Of a stretch of DNA of 16,816 bases, positions 7,563 through 13,881 are shown piece after piece. The position numbers and the translations under genes are program-made. The notes beneath the pieces are model-generated. The model was not told where the DNA came from, did not search any database, and was given only the letters and a program-made list of their open reading frames with translations. This stretch comes from Actinomycetota bacterium (lineage in GTDB: Bacteria > Actinomycetota > Actinomycetes > Streptosporangiales > Streptosporangiaceae), in the NCBI GenBank assembly GCA_003168295.1, contig PMST01000099.1, forward strand, positions 7,481 to 24,296, in the 5' to 3' direction. Position 1 is the first letter of the stretch. Each line of letters opens with the position of its first letter.

Positions 7563-8423
7563 TCACCGGTGGACACCGGGCGCCGGCTCGCCTGCGACAG
7601 TCGCGGCCGGGCTGACCAGAGACGCGAGCAGGCCCAGCTTTTCGGCGCTGCTGGTACCGGGTTGGGCGTGGTAGATGACGAGCAGCTGACCTTCGGTGCC
7701 GCCGATGGCGAGCTTCTCGCGGCTGACAGTGAGGTCCCCGACCTGGGGGTGACGGATAAGGGCCGGCATGCCCTCGCGGACCTGGACGTCGTGCCGGGCC
7801 CAGAGTTGCCGGAATCGTTCGCTGGACAGGGACAGTTCGCCGACGAGCTGGACGAACCGGGGGTCGTCGGTATCGGTTCCGACGGACTCGCGGAAACCGG
7901 CGACCATCCGGGCGGTGGCCTGCTCCCAGTCCCGGTAAAGCGCCTGCTCTGCGGGATCGAGAAATACCGCGCACAGCCTGTTCTGCCCCTCCTGCAGGTT
8001 GGGCGACAGTGCGCGGGCCAGGCTGTTGGCGGCGAGGACATCGAAGTACCGGCCCTCGACGAAGGCGGGGAGGCCTACGACGTCGAGCAATTGCCGGATG
8101 CTGACGGGTACGGTCTCGCGCCTGGGGCGGCGCCGCCGGTGACGGGGGCGTGGCGTGGCCAGGCCCAGCAGGTAATCGGTCGCGGCCTGGTCCAGGCGCA
8201 GGACGCGGGCAAGAGCCTCCAGGACCTGAATCGAAGGATTACGGTCGCGACCCTGCTCAAGTCGCAGGTAGTAGTCGGAGCTGATACCGGCGAGCATGGC
8301 GACCTCTTCGCGCCGCAATCCGGCGACGCGCCGCACCCCGCCCACGGGCAGGCCGACGCTGTCGGGCTGGACGAGCTCGCGACGGGCCCGCAAGTAGTCA
8401 CCGAGCATATTGTTGTCGCTCAC
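7563..8423 (-). CDS. XRE family regulator with MmyB-like ligand-binding domain
   Basis: Transcription factor of 286 residues. The N-terminal helix-turn-helix (about 5-85) has LGDYLRARRE and the diagnostic LRREEVAMLAGISSDYYLRL followed by EQGR. A basic linker (PRPRHRRRRPRRE) leads to the MmyB-like ligand-binding domain (about 105-275), recognised by LPAFVEGRYFDVLAANSLA, DWEQATARMVAGFRE and SERFRQLWARHDV. These regulators typically control a divergent oxidoreductase gene. Here the aldo/keto reductase starts about 150 bp away in the other direction, so it is the obvious target. GTG 8423 (MSDNNMLGDY) was chosen from family length; ATG 8408 is possible, and neither has a clear ribosome site, so translation may be leaderless. 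The open frame extends to 8555 but that part looks non-coding. Confidence 0.9.
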   Translation of the reverse strand: MSDNNMLGDYLRARRELVQPDSVGLPVGGVRRVAGLRREEVAMLAGISSDYYLRLEQGRDRNPSIQVLEALARVLRLDQAATDYLLGLATPRPRHRRRRPRRETVPVSIRQLLDVVGLPAFVEGRYFDVLAANSLARALSPNLQEGQNRLCAVFLDPAEQALYRDWEQATARMVAGFRESVGTDTDDPRFVQLVGELSLSSERFRQLWARHDVQVREGMPALIRHPQVGDLTVSREKLAIGGTEGQLLVIYHAQPGTSSAEKLGLLASLVSPAATVAGEPAPGVHR

Positions 8424-8569
8424 ATCGATCAGCGTAACCGGGTGAATCGTGGCCTGCCTGTCCCTGCTGCTCCCAGGATCGCCAGGACTCTGCCTATTCT
8501 GTCGCGCCTGGGGAAGTGTGGACTCATCACGTTCTGACTTGCGACAACGAGACAAAGAGAGAAACTCTC
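8424..8569. promoter_or_regulatory. Divergent promoter region of XRE regulator and aldo/keto reductase
   Basis: 146 bp between divergent starts. TATTCT (8495-8500) is a reasonable -10 for the reductase but has no matching -35. GAGAG (8557-8561) and CTCTC (8565-8569) form a small hairpin ending exactly at the reductase ATG and containing its only ribosome-site-like purine run, which could limit initiation. I could not define a clean regulator operator by eye. Confidence 0.45.
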
Positions 8570-9463
8570 ATGGCAACCAAGCCACTTGCCGGCGGGACCT
8601 TCACCATGGCCGAGGATCTGACCGTCACCCGCGTGGGGTACGGCGCGATGCAACTGGCCGGCCCCGGCGTCTTCGGACCGCTCAAGGACCGCGACGCCGC
8701 GATCGCGGTGCTGCGCGAGGTGATCGAACTTGGTATCACGCACATCGACACCAGCGACTTCTACGGCCCATTCGTCACGAACCAGCTCATCAGGGAAGTC
8801 CTGTACCCCTACCCGGCCTCGCTGCACATCGTCACGAAGGTCGGATCGTACCGGGACGTCAAAGGGGGCTGGATTCACGCGCGCTCCCCGAAAGAGTTGA
8901 CCCGGGCCGTGCACGACAATCTGATTAACCTCGGCCTAGACGCACTCGACGTCGTCAACCTGCGCGTCGGCGGCGGCAGCGACGGTCACTCGGCTGTGCC
9001 CGGCTCGATCGCCGAACCCTTCACCGCACTCGCGCAGCTGCAGCAGGAGGGACTGATCAAGCATCTCGGCATCAGCACCGCGACCGCCGAGCAGGTGGCC
9101 GAGGCGCAGTCGATCGCGCCGGTGGTGTGCGTGCAGAACTTCTACAACGTGGCCCGCCGGGACGACGACGGCCTGATCGACTCCCTTGCCGCACAAGGCA
9201 TCGCCTACGTGCCCTATTTCCCGCTCGGCGGCTTCTCCCCGCTGCAGTCCGACACGCTGGAATCGGTTGCCGCCCGGCGAGACGCCACGCCGATAGCCAT
9301 CGCGCTGGCGTGGCTGCTCCAGCGCTCCCCGAACATTCTGCTGATCCCGGGTACCTCATCCGCCATCCATCTGCGCGAAAACGTCGCCGGTGCCGCGCTG
9401 ACCCTTTCTGCGGACGAGCTGACCGAGCTGAACAGCATCGGTTCGTCAGCTTCTCGGCCCTGA
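8570..9463 (+). CDS. Aldo/keto reductase family oxidoreductase
   Basis: NADPH-dependent TIM-barrel reductase of 297 residues, cytoplasmic. The tetrad residues Asp60 and Tyr65 (HIDTSDFYG) and Lys90 (VTKVG) are present. The usual catalytic His position falls in LDVVNLRVGG (127-135) and is Asn/Arg instead, as in a divergent subgroup. QNFYNVARR and the late IPGTSS and HLRENVAGA cofactor motifs are intact. ATG 8570 is chosen because the frame upstream (from 8516) is not family-like. The gene is divergent from the XRE regulator. The C-terminus is odd: relatives end soon after the LSADELTELNSIG helix, and here the final codons for SSASRP and the stop lie in a 40-bp repeat also found at a TnpB 3' end, so an insertion probably replaced the original terminus. 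Confidence 0.9.
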   Translation: MATKPLAGGTFTMAEDLTVTRVGYGAMQLAGPGVFGPLKDRDAAIAVLREVIELGITHIDTSDFYGPFVTNQLIREVLYPYPASLHIVTKVGSYRDVKGGWIHARSPKELTRAVHDNLINLGLDALDVVNLRVGGGSDGHSAVPGSIAEPFTALAQLQQEGLIKHLGISTATAEQVAEAQSIAPVVCVQNFYNVARRDDDGLIDSLAAQGIAYVPYFPLGGFSPLQSDTLESVAARRDATPIAIALAWLLQRSPNILLIPGTSSAIHLRENVAGAALTLSADELTELNSIGSSASRP

Positions 9464-9484
9464 TGGGCTGAGCTTGCAGGTCAC
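9445..9484 (-). repeat. Solo copy of TnpB-element right end (omegaRNA-like hairpin)
   Basis: This 40-bp sequence matches 13842-13881 at 37 positions. It holds the stem CTCGGCCC (9453-9460), loop TGAT, GGGCTGAG (9465-9472); the stem is kept through one G-U wobble. The other copy lies immediately after a TnpB stop codon, so this one is read as the minus-strand right end of the same element family, left without its tnpB. It supplies the stop codon (9461-9463) of the aldo/keto reductase. Confidence 0.65.
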
Positions 9485-9554
9485 AGGCATGGCTATGGAG
9501 CCTGGTAGCAGGGCCTGGTCCATCGTCCGCGAGTGGCGAGCTCCGAGGGCGATA

Positions 9555-10154
9555 ATGGGCGGCGTGGACAACAGCCACTACAGCCTTGTCATCGCGGCCG
9601 CCCAGGCTGCTGGGCCATGTTCCCCTGGTGAGGAGGCGGCGTGGGGCCGCCGGGTACACGGCCTCACGGTGGACCTGCACCTGATCGCCCAGCAGGCGAG
9701 GCAGGATATCGAGCGGCTTGAGTCAGCACGGACCTTCATCGCGTTCCTGGAGAAGGTCGAGATTGAGGAATCGAGCCGTCGCGGGCTGCTCACGCTGCGC
9801 CTGCCGTCGGGGGAGAGCGAGCCGATCCGCACCGAGCAGAAGGACACCGACCGCGGACAGGCGCTGATCGAGCGGGCCCGTTCCCTGGAAGGACGCTGGG
9901 TGCTCATCTACCGGTACAACGAACGGAAGACAGGGCAACGGAACCAGTCGGTTCGGATGCTGGCGCACCTCATGGATCTTGGCGTTGACGGGGCCGTGCC
10001 CAACACCACTGCGAAGAAGATGGTGCTGCAAGAGGCAGGTGGCGACGTGTCGCGTGCTCAGCAGGCGTGGACGGCTAGGGGCCTGCCGGAGGCGGGCCCG
10101 GTCGGTATTGATCAGCTGGAGCAGGCCCGTAAGGCAGTGCGGGAAGCCGGGTAG
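9555..10154 (+). CDS. Hypothetical protein, OB-fold-like middle region
   Basis: Protein of 199 residues that I do not recognise by family. Codon usage is typical of real genes here. The first ~55 residues are helical with a GEEAAWGRRVHGLT segment. The middle has a beta pattern (ARTFIAFLEKVEIEE, GLLTLRLPSG, SEPIRTEQ, a GQALIERARSL helix, RWVLIYRYNE), and the order resembles an OB fold as in small single-strand-binding or phage proteins. SVRMLAHLMDLG and a charged helical tail follow. ATG 9555 has GAGGG about seven bases upstream; GTG 9564 and ATG 9474 are alternatives. It begins just after the solo TnpB-element end and precedes the inverted-repeat structure and recombinase-like gene, so a mobile origin is plausible. 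Nucleic-acid binding is inference. Confidence 0.65.
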   Translation: MGGVDNSHYSLVIAAAQAAGPCSPGEEAAWGRRVHGLTVDLHLIAQQARQDIERLESARTFIAFLEKVEIEESSRRGLLTLRLPSGESEPIRTEQKDTDRGQALIERARSLEGRWVLIYRYNERKTGQRNQSVRMLAHLMDLGVDGAVPNTTAKKMVLQEAGGDVSRAQQAWTARGLPEAGPVGIDQLEQARKAVREAG

Positions 10155-10200
10155 CGGCTGAAACGATGGAGTCGTCATCCCGCATCCTGGTCCCATTTTT

Positions 10201-10374
10201 TGATAACAGCAAGAAGCGGCGTAACAACATCGCTTCGCTCACCTGTGATGGCGTGTTGCCAGGTCCGGGACGGATCGGGTTGAACCGAGTCGATCCGTAC
10301 TGGTCCGTCCCGGACCTGTCTCATCGGGGAGAGAGACTCACGATTTTTTGTGCTTCCGCTTCTTGCTGTTATCA
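10201..10374. repeat. Nested inverted-repeat structure with 19-bp perfect arms
   Basis: TGATAACAGCAAGAAGCGG (10201-10219) is repeated exactly in inverse at 10356-10374. Inside, CAGGTCCGGGACGGA (10260-10274) is repeated in inverse at 10304-10318, and CGGATCG (10271-10277) pairs with CGATCCG (10291-10297), an alternative to part of the 15-bp stem. The segments between arms are weakly alike when one is reversed, hinting at one long decayed inverted repeat of about 174 bp. TTT flanks both ends. It could be a MITE-like element, a recombinase binding or att region, or a structured RNA; there is no ORF inside. Confidence 0.75.
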
Positions 10375-10391
10375 TTTGGAGCAGGTATGCT
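10363..10391 (+). promoter_or_regulatory. Leaderless-type promoter of the recombinase-like gene
   Basis: TTGCTG (10363-10368), a 17-bp spacer and TATGCT (10386-10391) make a good sigma70-type promoter. The predicted start point, about seven bases after the -10, coincides with the ATG at 10398, so the transcript would be leaderless. This fits the lack of a well-spaced ribosome site. The -35 box lies wholly inside the right 19-bp repeat arm, so any protein bound to the arm would compete with RNA polymerase. Confidence 0.6.
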
Positions 10392-10397
10392 TCGGAC

Positions 10398-11246
10398 ATG
10401 CCCGCGACAGGGGACAGGTCGGCACGCGACGCCATCGACGACTTCATCCGCCATCTGGCCGACCGCCGGTTCACTGTCACCACCAGGCGAATCCGCAGGC
10501 ACTACCTAGAGGAGTACCGGCAGCACGCCCGGGAAGGCGCCGACACCATCGACATCGCCGTCGGCGAGCTCATGGACCCTGCGCGTGCCGACGCATGGCT
10601 CTCTGATGCGGCCGCCGGCAAGACCCGCACCCGCAACACTCTCCGCGGGCCCGATGCGCCCGCCTACTCCAACTCGATGCGCGTGCGCATCGACTCGTAC
10701 AACGCCTTCGCCGAATTCCTCTGCCTGTCCGACCGCCATGACAGCCAGCCGCCTGCCTGGGGCTACTACCTAACTCCCGCCGATACCGAAAGGCTCCTAC
10801 GCGACCTGGCCGCCCGCAGGCCCGTCAATGCCAACGCGACGACCTCGCTGCGCACCGCCGCCGTCGCCGCACTCGTCGCCGACACCAGCCGGACCGTTCC
10901 CGAACTCGCCCGGCTCAAAGTCAGCGCGCTGCACCTCGACGGCGAGGCACGCATCGACCTCGCTGACGTGTCCTGCCCGCTGAGCGGCTCGACCGTGCAG
11001 ATCCTAGCTCGGTGGCTCGCCGCCCGGGCGACGATCATTGCTGAGCTCGAGGGCAGCGACCCTGGCCACCTATGGATCCCGACCAAGCCCGGGCGGCCCC
11101 GGGGCGGTCAGGAGCCCGTCAAGCCAGGGCTCACGCCGGCAGCCGTCCGCACCCTTCACGCCGCCCATCGCGCTCTGGTCAGCCAGGTGCTCGGTACCCC
11201 GCTCCGTCCAGGTGCCTTCCGCGTGTCAGGCTCGTCACGTGCTTGA
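10398..11246 (+). CDS. Tyrosine recombinase/integrase-like protein lacking the catalytic tyrosine
   Basis: Protein of 282 residues. The first ~110 look like an integrase core-binding (SAM-like) domain: AIDDFIRHLADRRFTVTTRR, an EYRQHAREG helix and SYNAFAEFLCLSDR. The second half resembles a catalytic-domain start: LTPADTERLLRDL, then AALVADTSRTVPELARLKVS, where Arg165 aligns with the first catalytic Arg of phage-type integrases, and HLWIPTK. After that only PLRPGAFR near the C-terminus recalls the HxLR box; no His-x-x-Arg pair and no nucleophilic Tyr are visible before the stop at 11246. It is either a truncated integrase or a DNA-binding derivative. ATG 10398 fits the leaderless promoter. The APH gene converges on it, leaving 47 bp between stops. 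Confidence 0.65.
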   Translation: MPATGDRSARDAIDDFIRHLADRRFTVTTRRIRRHYLEEYRQHAREGADTIDIAVGELMDPARADAWLSDAAAGKTRTRNTLRGPDAPAYSNSMRVRIDSYNAFAEFLCLSDRHDSQPPAWGYYLTPADTERLLRDLAARRPVNANATTSLRTAAVAALVADTSRTVPELARLKVSALHLDGEARIDLADVSCPLSGSTVQILARWLAARATIIAELEGSDPGHLWIPTKPGRPRGGQEPVKPGLTPAAVRTLHAAHRALVSQVLGTPLRPGAFRVSGSSRA

Positions 11247-11293
11247 TTCAGCCAGTCGCTCAGAGCCAGCTGCCCGCGAGGTGGCCCGGCTCA

Positions 11294-12238
11294 TTACCCG
11301 GCGGGTCCGCGCTGATCCTCCAGCACGGTGCGCAGCGTGCAGCGGCCGACTTCCAGAAGTACCGGATTGTCTTCGGAGTGGGCCAGGAACACGATCGCGA
11401 AGTTCAGCGCCCAGCCCCTGGCGCGCGCCCGCAGGGCGTCGTTGACCTGGCCGCCGGTCGCCTGGTAGGCCGACCAGAAGCTAGCATGGCACCCGGGCGG
11501 GAGCAGCATCCAGGCCACCGACAGGTCGGTGGCCGGGTCGCCCGCGGTGATGTCGCCGAAGTCGATCACGCCACTGACCTGGCCGTCGTTCACGAGAACG
11601 TTCGCCGGGTGCAGGTCGCCGTGCAGCCAGAGAGGCGGGCCGTCGTAGCCAGGGACCGTGAGCACTGCGTCCCACACCCGGCGCACCGCATCCCGGTCGA
11701 GGAGATCCTGGCCGAGGAGATCCTGGCCGACTTGGCCAGTGAGCAGGGCAAGGTTGGCCGCGAAGCTGCCGGCGCGCTCGGCCAGCGGGACGCCGCGAAA
11801 CGGGTTGGCCGGCGCGTCTGCCGGGGCGGGGACGTGCAGCGCGCCGAGGAACCCGCCGAGGGCGGCCCCGGCTCCCGCCGGGTCGAAGGATCTGGCCTCC
11901 GCGGCGGGCACGCCCGGCAGGTAGGGCACCACGCTCCATGTGTAGGGGTAACCGTGGGCGGGTAGCCCGGTCCGTTCCGGATAAGGGATGGGCAGGGGCA
12001 GCCTCGGGGCGAGCCCGGGTAGCCAGCGCTGCTCGTTCTTGATGATCTCCGCGCCGAGGGCGCGGCGCGGCAGCCGCGCGACGAGTCCGCCCCCGACCCG
12101 GTAGAGCTCGTTGTCCCAGCCGTTCGCGAGGAACTCCACGGGCAGGCGCGAAAGGTCAGGATGCTGATCCGCGAGCAGACTCCGCACCAGATCCGCCGAC
12201 ACCTCAACCTCGGCGGCCGGCATCTGGTTCACAGACAC
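11294..12238 (-). CDS. Aminoglycoside phosphotransferase (APH) family protein
   Basis: Kinase-like protein of about 314 residues. The catalytic loop HGDLHPAN (His206, Asp208, Asn213) and the metal-binding IDFGD (Asp226), followed by TAGDPATDL, are intact; NGWDNELYRV near residue 40 and the VARLPRR strand are the nucleotide-binding side. Members phosphorylate aminoglycosides, macrolides or other small alcohols; this subgroup is often labelled antibiotic kinase without proof, so resistance should not be assumed. The start is uncertain: GTG 12238 has AGGA nine bases upstream and is used here; ATG 12256 and ATG 12223 are alternatives. A 15-bp tandem duplication (11699-11728) encodes a repeated QDLL in a loop. 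It converges on the recombinase-like gene. Confidence 0.87.
   Translation of the reverse strand: MSVNQMPAAEVEVSADLVRSLLADQHPDLSRLPVEFLANGWDNELYRVGGGLVARLPRRALGAEIIKNEQRWLPGLAPRLPLPIPYPERTGLPAHGYPYTWSVVPYLPGVPAAEARSFDPAGAGAALGGFLGALHVPAPADAPANPFRGVPLAERAGSFAANLALLTGQVGQDLLGQDLLDRDAVRRVWDAVLTVPGYDGPPLWLHGDLHPANVLVNDGQVSGVIDFGDITAGDPATDLSVAWMLLPPGCHASFWSAYQATGGQVNDALRARARGWALNFAIVFLAHSEDNPVLLEVGRCTLRTVLEDQRGPAG
11699..11728. repeat. Two-copy 15-bp tandem repeat inside the APH gene
   Basis: GAGGAGATCCTGGCC occurs twice in a row (11699-11713, 11714-11728). It keeps the frame and lengthens a probable surface loop by five residues. Confidence 0.8.
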
Positions 12239-12665
12239 AACGATAAATCCTGCCATCCAGGGCTCACGCCACCGCCATATCCAGCCGGTTATCTTCAGGA
12301 TGTCGCACGATGGCTGGCGTTGCGCGGCTGGAGGTTATGTGCGGCGAGCCGGACGATCCCGGGGCAGACCGCCATCTCGATAATGGGGGAGCGGTGACGT
12401 TGTAGCACAGGCCGTCCTGGTCATCTGGTGACCGGTTTCACCCAGGCCCAGTGTGCAACACCATCCCGGCGACCTTCCGTCGCTCGACTGGCGAAGATTA
12501 AACCGGGATGACACCGGACAAGCGACACACCACGCCGCTGGTCCAGTTACTGGCGGCCGGGTGGTCCCATGCTCGTGGCGACAAACCCCTCAACCTGATG
12601 CCATGTAGATGAGCCTGTTCGCGGGCTGGCCGCAGGCCGTGTCCATTCACGGGATAGCTCCGCAG
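12239..12665. other. Gene-poor stretch with two very short ORFs
   Basis: No established gene is visible. Two short plus-strand ORFs are the only candidates. 12310-12405 (31 aa, MAGVARLEVMCGEPDDPG...) has AGGA nine bases before its ATG. 12508-12612 (34 aa, MTPDKRHTTPLVQLLAAG...) starts inside an inverted repeat, CATCCCGG (12462-12469) and CCGGGATG (12503-12510). Neither matches a family I know, and both may be chance or remains of larger genes. Confidence 0.25.
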
Positions 12666-13135
12666 TCAGGTGAGATTTTCCAGGTGCCGGACTACTTGTG
12701 ATAGTGGTGCGGAGGCGTCGATCTCGATGGTGGCGGTCGCGCGCAGCAGTGGTTCTACTTCGGCGAGGTCCCGCATGATCTGGGCGCGTTCGGCGGGGTG
12801 CTTCCCGTAGGGGTTGCTGGTCCGTGCGGCGATCCTGGCGAGGAGGACGTCGGCAGGCGCGCTGAGCAGGGCGATGTGGTCGAACTGGGGATAGAACTTT
12901 CCCTGGTTGGTCTTGCAGCCCGCGACGAACAGGTGGCCGTGCCTGTAGCTGGCCAGCAATGCCTTGATGGCCGTCTTCGCGCCAGATCCAGTCTGGTGAG
13001 CCGTCCGGCAGGGTGACACCGTGGCTCCACTGGCCGGTGTCGGTGTCGACGACGCGGTGGCCACGCTCGCCCAGTTCCTGGAGGGCAGCGGACTTTGCCG
13101 GTGCCGGACATTCCGGTGACCAGGACTTTCGGCAT
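12666..13135 (-). pseudogene. AAA/P-loop kinase-like ATPase broken by two +1 frameshifts
   Basis: Conceptually one protein of about 155 residues: MPKVLVTGMSGTGK (Walker A) at the start, ELGERGHRVVDTDT, PDGSPDWIWRED, HLFVAGCKTNQGKFYPQFDH, LLSAPADVLLARI and a C-terminal ATIEIDASAPL. This is the small P-loop nucleotide or sugar-kinase-like ATPase common in streptomycetes. Two single-base insertions break the frame: an extra A in the Walker A lysine codon (TTT on the plus strand, 13094-13096) and an extra base in GGCC at 12969-12972. Removing one base at each restores a continuous family-like frame. Both lie in short homopolymers, so sequencing error must be excluded; otherwise the gene is dead, cut at its ATP-binding loop. 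Confidence 0.82.
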
Positions 13136-13250
13136 GCTCTGAGATTACGGGAGGCTGGTCAGGCCGCGGCGGGGACGGCGCAGCCAGGACTTGCCGACAG
13201 GGCGGCGGTCATGGCTGCCGGCGCGGGTAGGGTTTTTGCCCGTGGTTACG

Positions 13251-13292
13251 GGCTTTCGAGAGGGACTCCGATGCCCCTGCGCCCCGAAAGCC
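13251..13292. terminator. Stem-loop downstream of the VOC gene
   Basis: GGCTTTCG (13251-13258) and CGAAAGCC (13285-13292) form an 8-bp stem with a 26-nt loop, starting seven bases past the VOC stop on the minus strand. There is no T run on the minus strand, so a terminator or mRNA-end role is only suggested by position. Confidence 0.35.
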
Positions 13293-13298
13293 AGTTGA

Positions 13299-13691
13299 TC
13301 ACGAGAGGCCGGTAACCGCGCCGGATTCGTCGGTGTCGTAGGTGCCCTTCGTCGAGTCAAGCAGCACGAGACGATTGCCAAAGGGATCCTCCACGATGGC
13401 GAGCCGGCCGATCGGGATGTCCGTGGGCTCGACGAGCACCTTCCCGCCGTTAGCGCCGAACACCTCGGCGGCAGCATCGGCAGAAGCGACCTTCCAGTCC
13501 GGCTCGTAGCTCTGCCGCGTGGTCAGCACGATCTCGGTGCTTGATCCGGGGGTTCGGAGCCCGGCTTGCCCGGCCGCTTCGTTCCGCCAGATCAGCTGGT
13601 GACCGAGCACGTCGCGGTAAAAGGCCATCCCGCGGTCAAGGTCCGGCACCGGAACCGTTACTGCGTCCACGTACTGAAGCAAGGGTTCCAC
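13299..13691 (-). CDS. VOC family protein (glyoxalase/bleomycin resistance-like)
   Basis: Protein of 130 residues with both halves of the vicinal oxygen chelate fold. YVDAVTVPVPDLDRGMAFYR followed by DVLGHQL is the first module, and the second has GGKVLVEPTDIPIGRLAIVE then DPFGNRLVLLD. The segment SSTEIVLTTRQSYEPDWKV is typical of small lyase or isomerase-like members. The ligand is unknown. The start is GTG at 13691 (MEPLLQYVDAV); the ribosome site is weak. The gene is followed by the broken ATPase in the same direction but 160 bp away, so they are probably independent. Upstream lies a large REP-like palindrome. Confidence 0.87.
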   Translation of the reverse strand: MEPLLQYVDAVTVPVPDLDRGMAFYRDVLGHQLIWRNEAAGQAGLRTPGSSTEIVLTTRQSYEPDWKVASADAAAEVFGANGGKVLVEPTDIPIGRLAIVEDPFGNRLVLLDSTKGTYDTDESGAVTGLS

Positions 13692-13716
13692 GAGCTAAGA
13701 CTGTCACACCGCCGAT

Positions 13717-13756
13717 GGCCGGCGGGTTCGCTCGGCTCCGCGCTAACCCGCCGGCC
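13717..13756. repeat. REP-like 12-bp perfect palindromic hairpin
   Basis: GGCCGGCGGGTT (13717-13728) and AACCCGCCGGCC (13745-13756) pair perfectly around a 16-nt loop. It is intergenic, just upstream of the VOC gene and beyond the 3' end of the TnpB remnant. The long GC stem without a T tail resembles repetitive extragenic palindromes; whether it is repeated in the genome cannot be judged from one copy. Confidence 0.6.
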
Positions 13757-13841
13757 GGGCTGGTCATTTGACACGGAGGGAGAGCAGCGCGCTGACGGGG
13801 AGCGGCCTAACCGGCAGGTCCGGGTTGTGGGCAAGGCGATA

Positions 13842-13881
13842 GTCAGCTTCTCGGCCCTGAAGGGCCGAGCTTGCGGGTCAC
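13842..13881 (-). repeat. TnpB-element right end / omegaRNA 3' hairpin
   Basis: Directly after the TnpB remnant stop (13878-13880, minus strand) comes the hairpin CTCGGCCCT (13850-13858), GA, AGGGCCGAG (13861-13869), then AGAAGCTGAC on the minus strand. In IS200/IS605 and IS607 elements the right end downstream of tnpB is transcribed as the guide-RNA scaffold, with the guide just outside the element. A 37/40 match lies at 9445-9484. Confidence 0.6.

Noticed and set aside
5894..8041. 715-codon minus-strand open frame
   Set aside because: It lies antisense to the LCP gene and part of the XRE gene, is low-complexity and family-less, and is explained by the GC bias of the real genes.
7569..8537. 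322-codon plus-strand frame opposite the XRE regulator
   Set aside because: Antisense shadow; the minus-strand translation carries unmistakable helix-turn-helix and MmyB-like motifs.
10201..10374. Inverted repeat as a simple transcription terminator
   Set aside because: Outer arms are 136 nt apart, no T run follows on the relevant side, and the right arm contains a promoter box.
10281..11246. tRNA-type attachment site for the integrase-like gene
   Set aside because: No tRNA cloverleaf or tRNA 3' end could be recognised nearby on either strand.
13094..13096. Programmed +1 frameshift in the ATPase gene
   Set aside because: There is a second independent +1 lesion downstream and no slippery heptamer or stimulatory signal; mutation or sequencing error is simpler.
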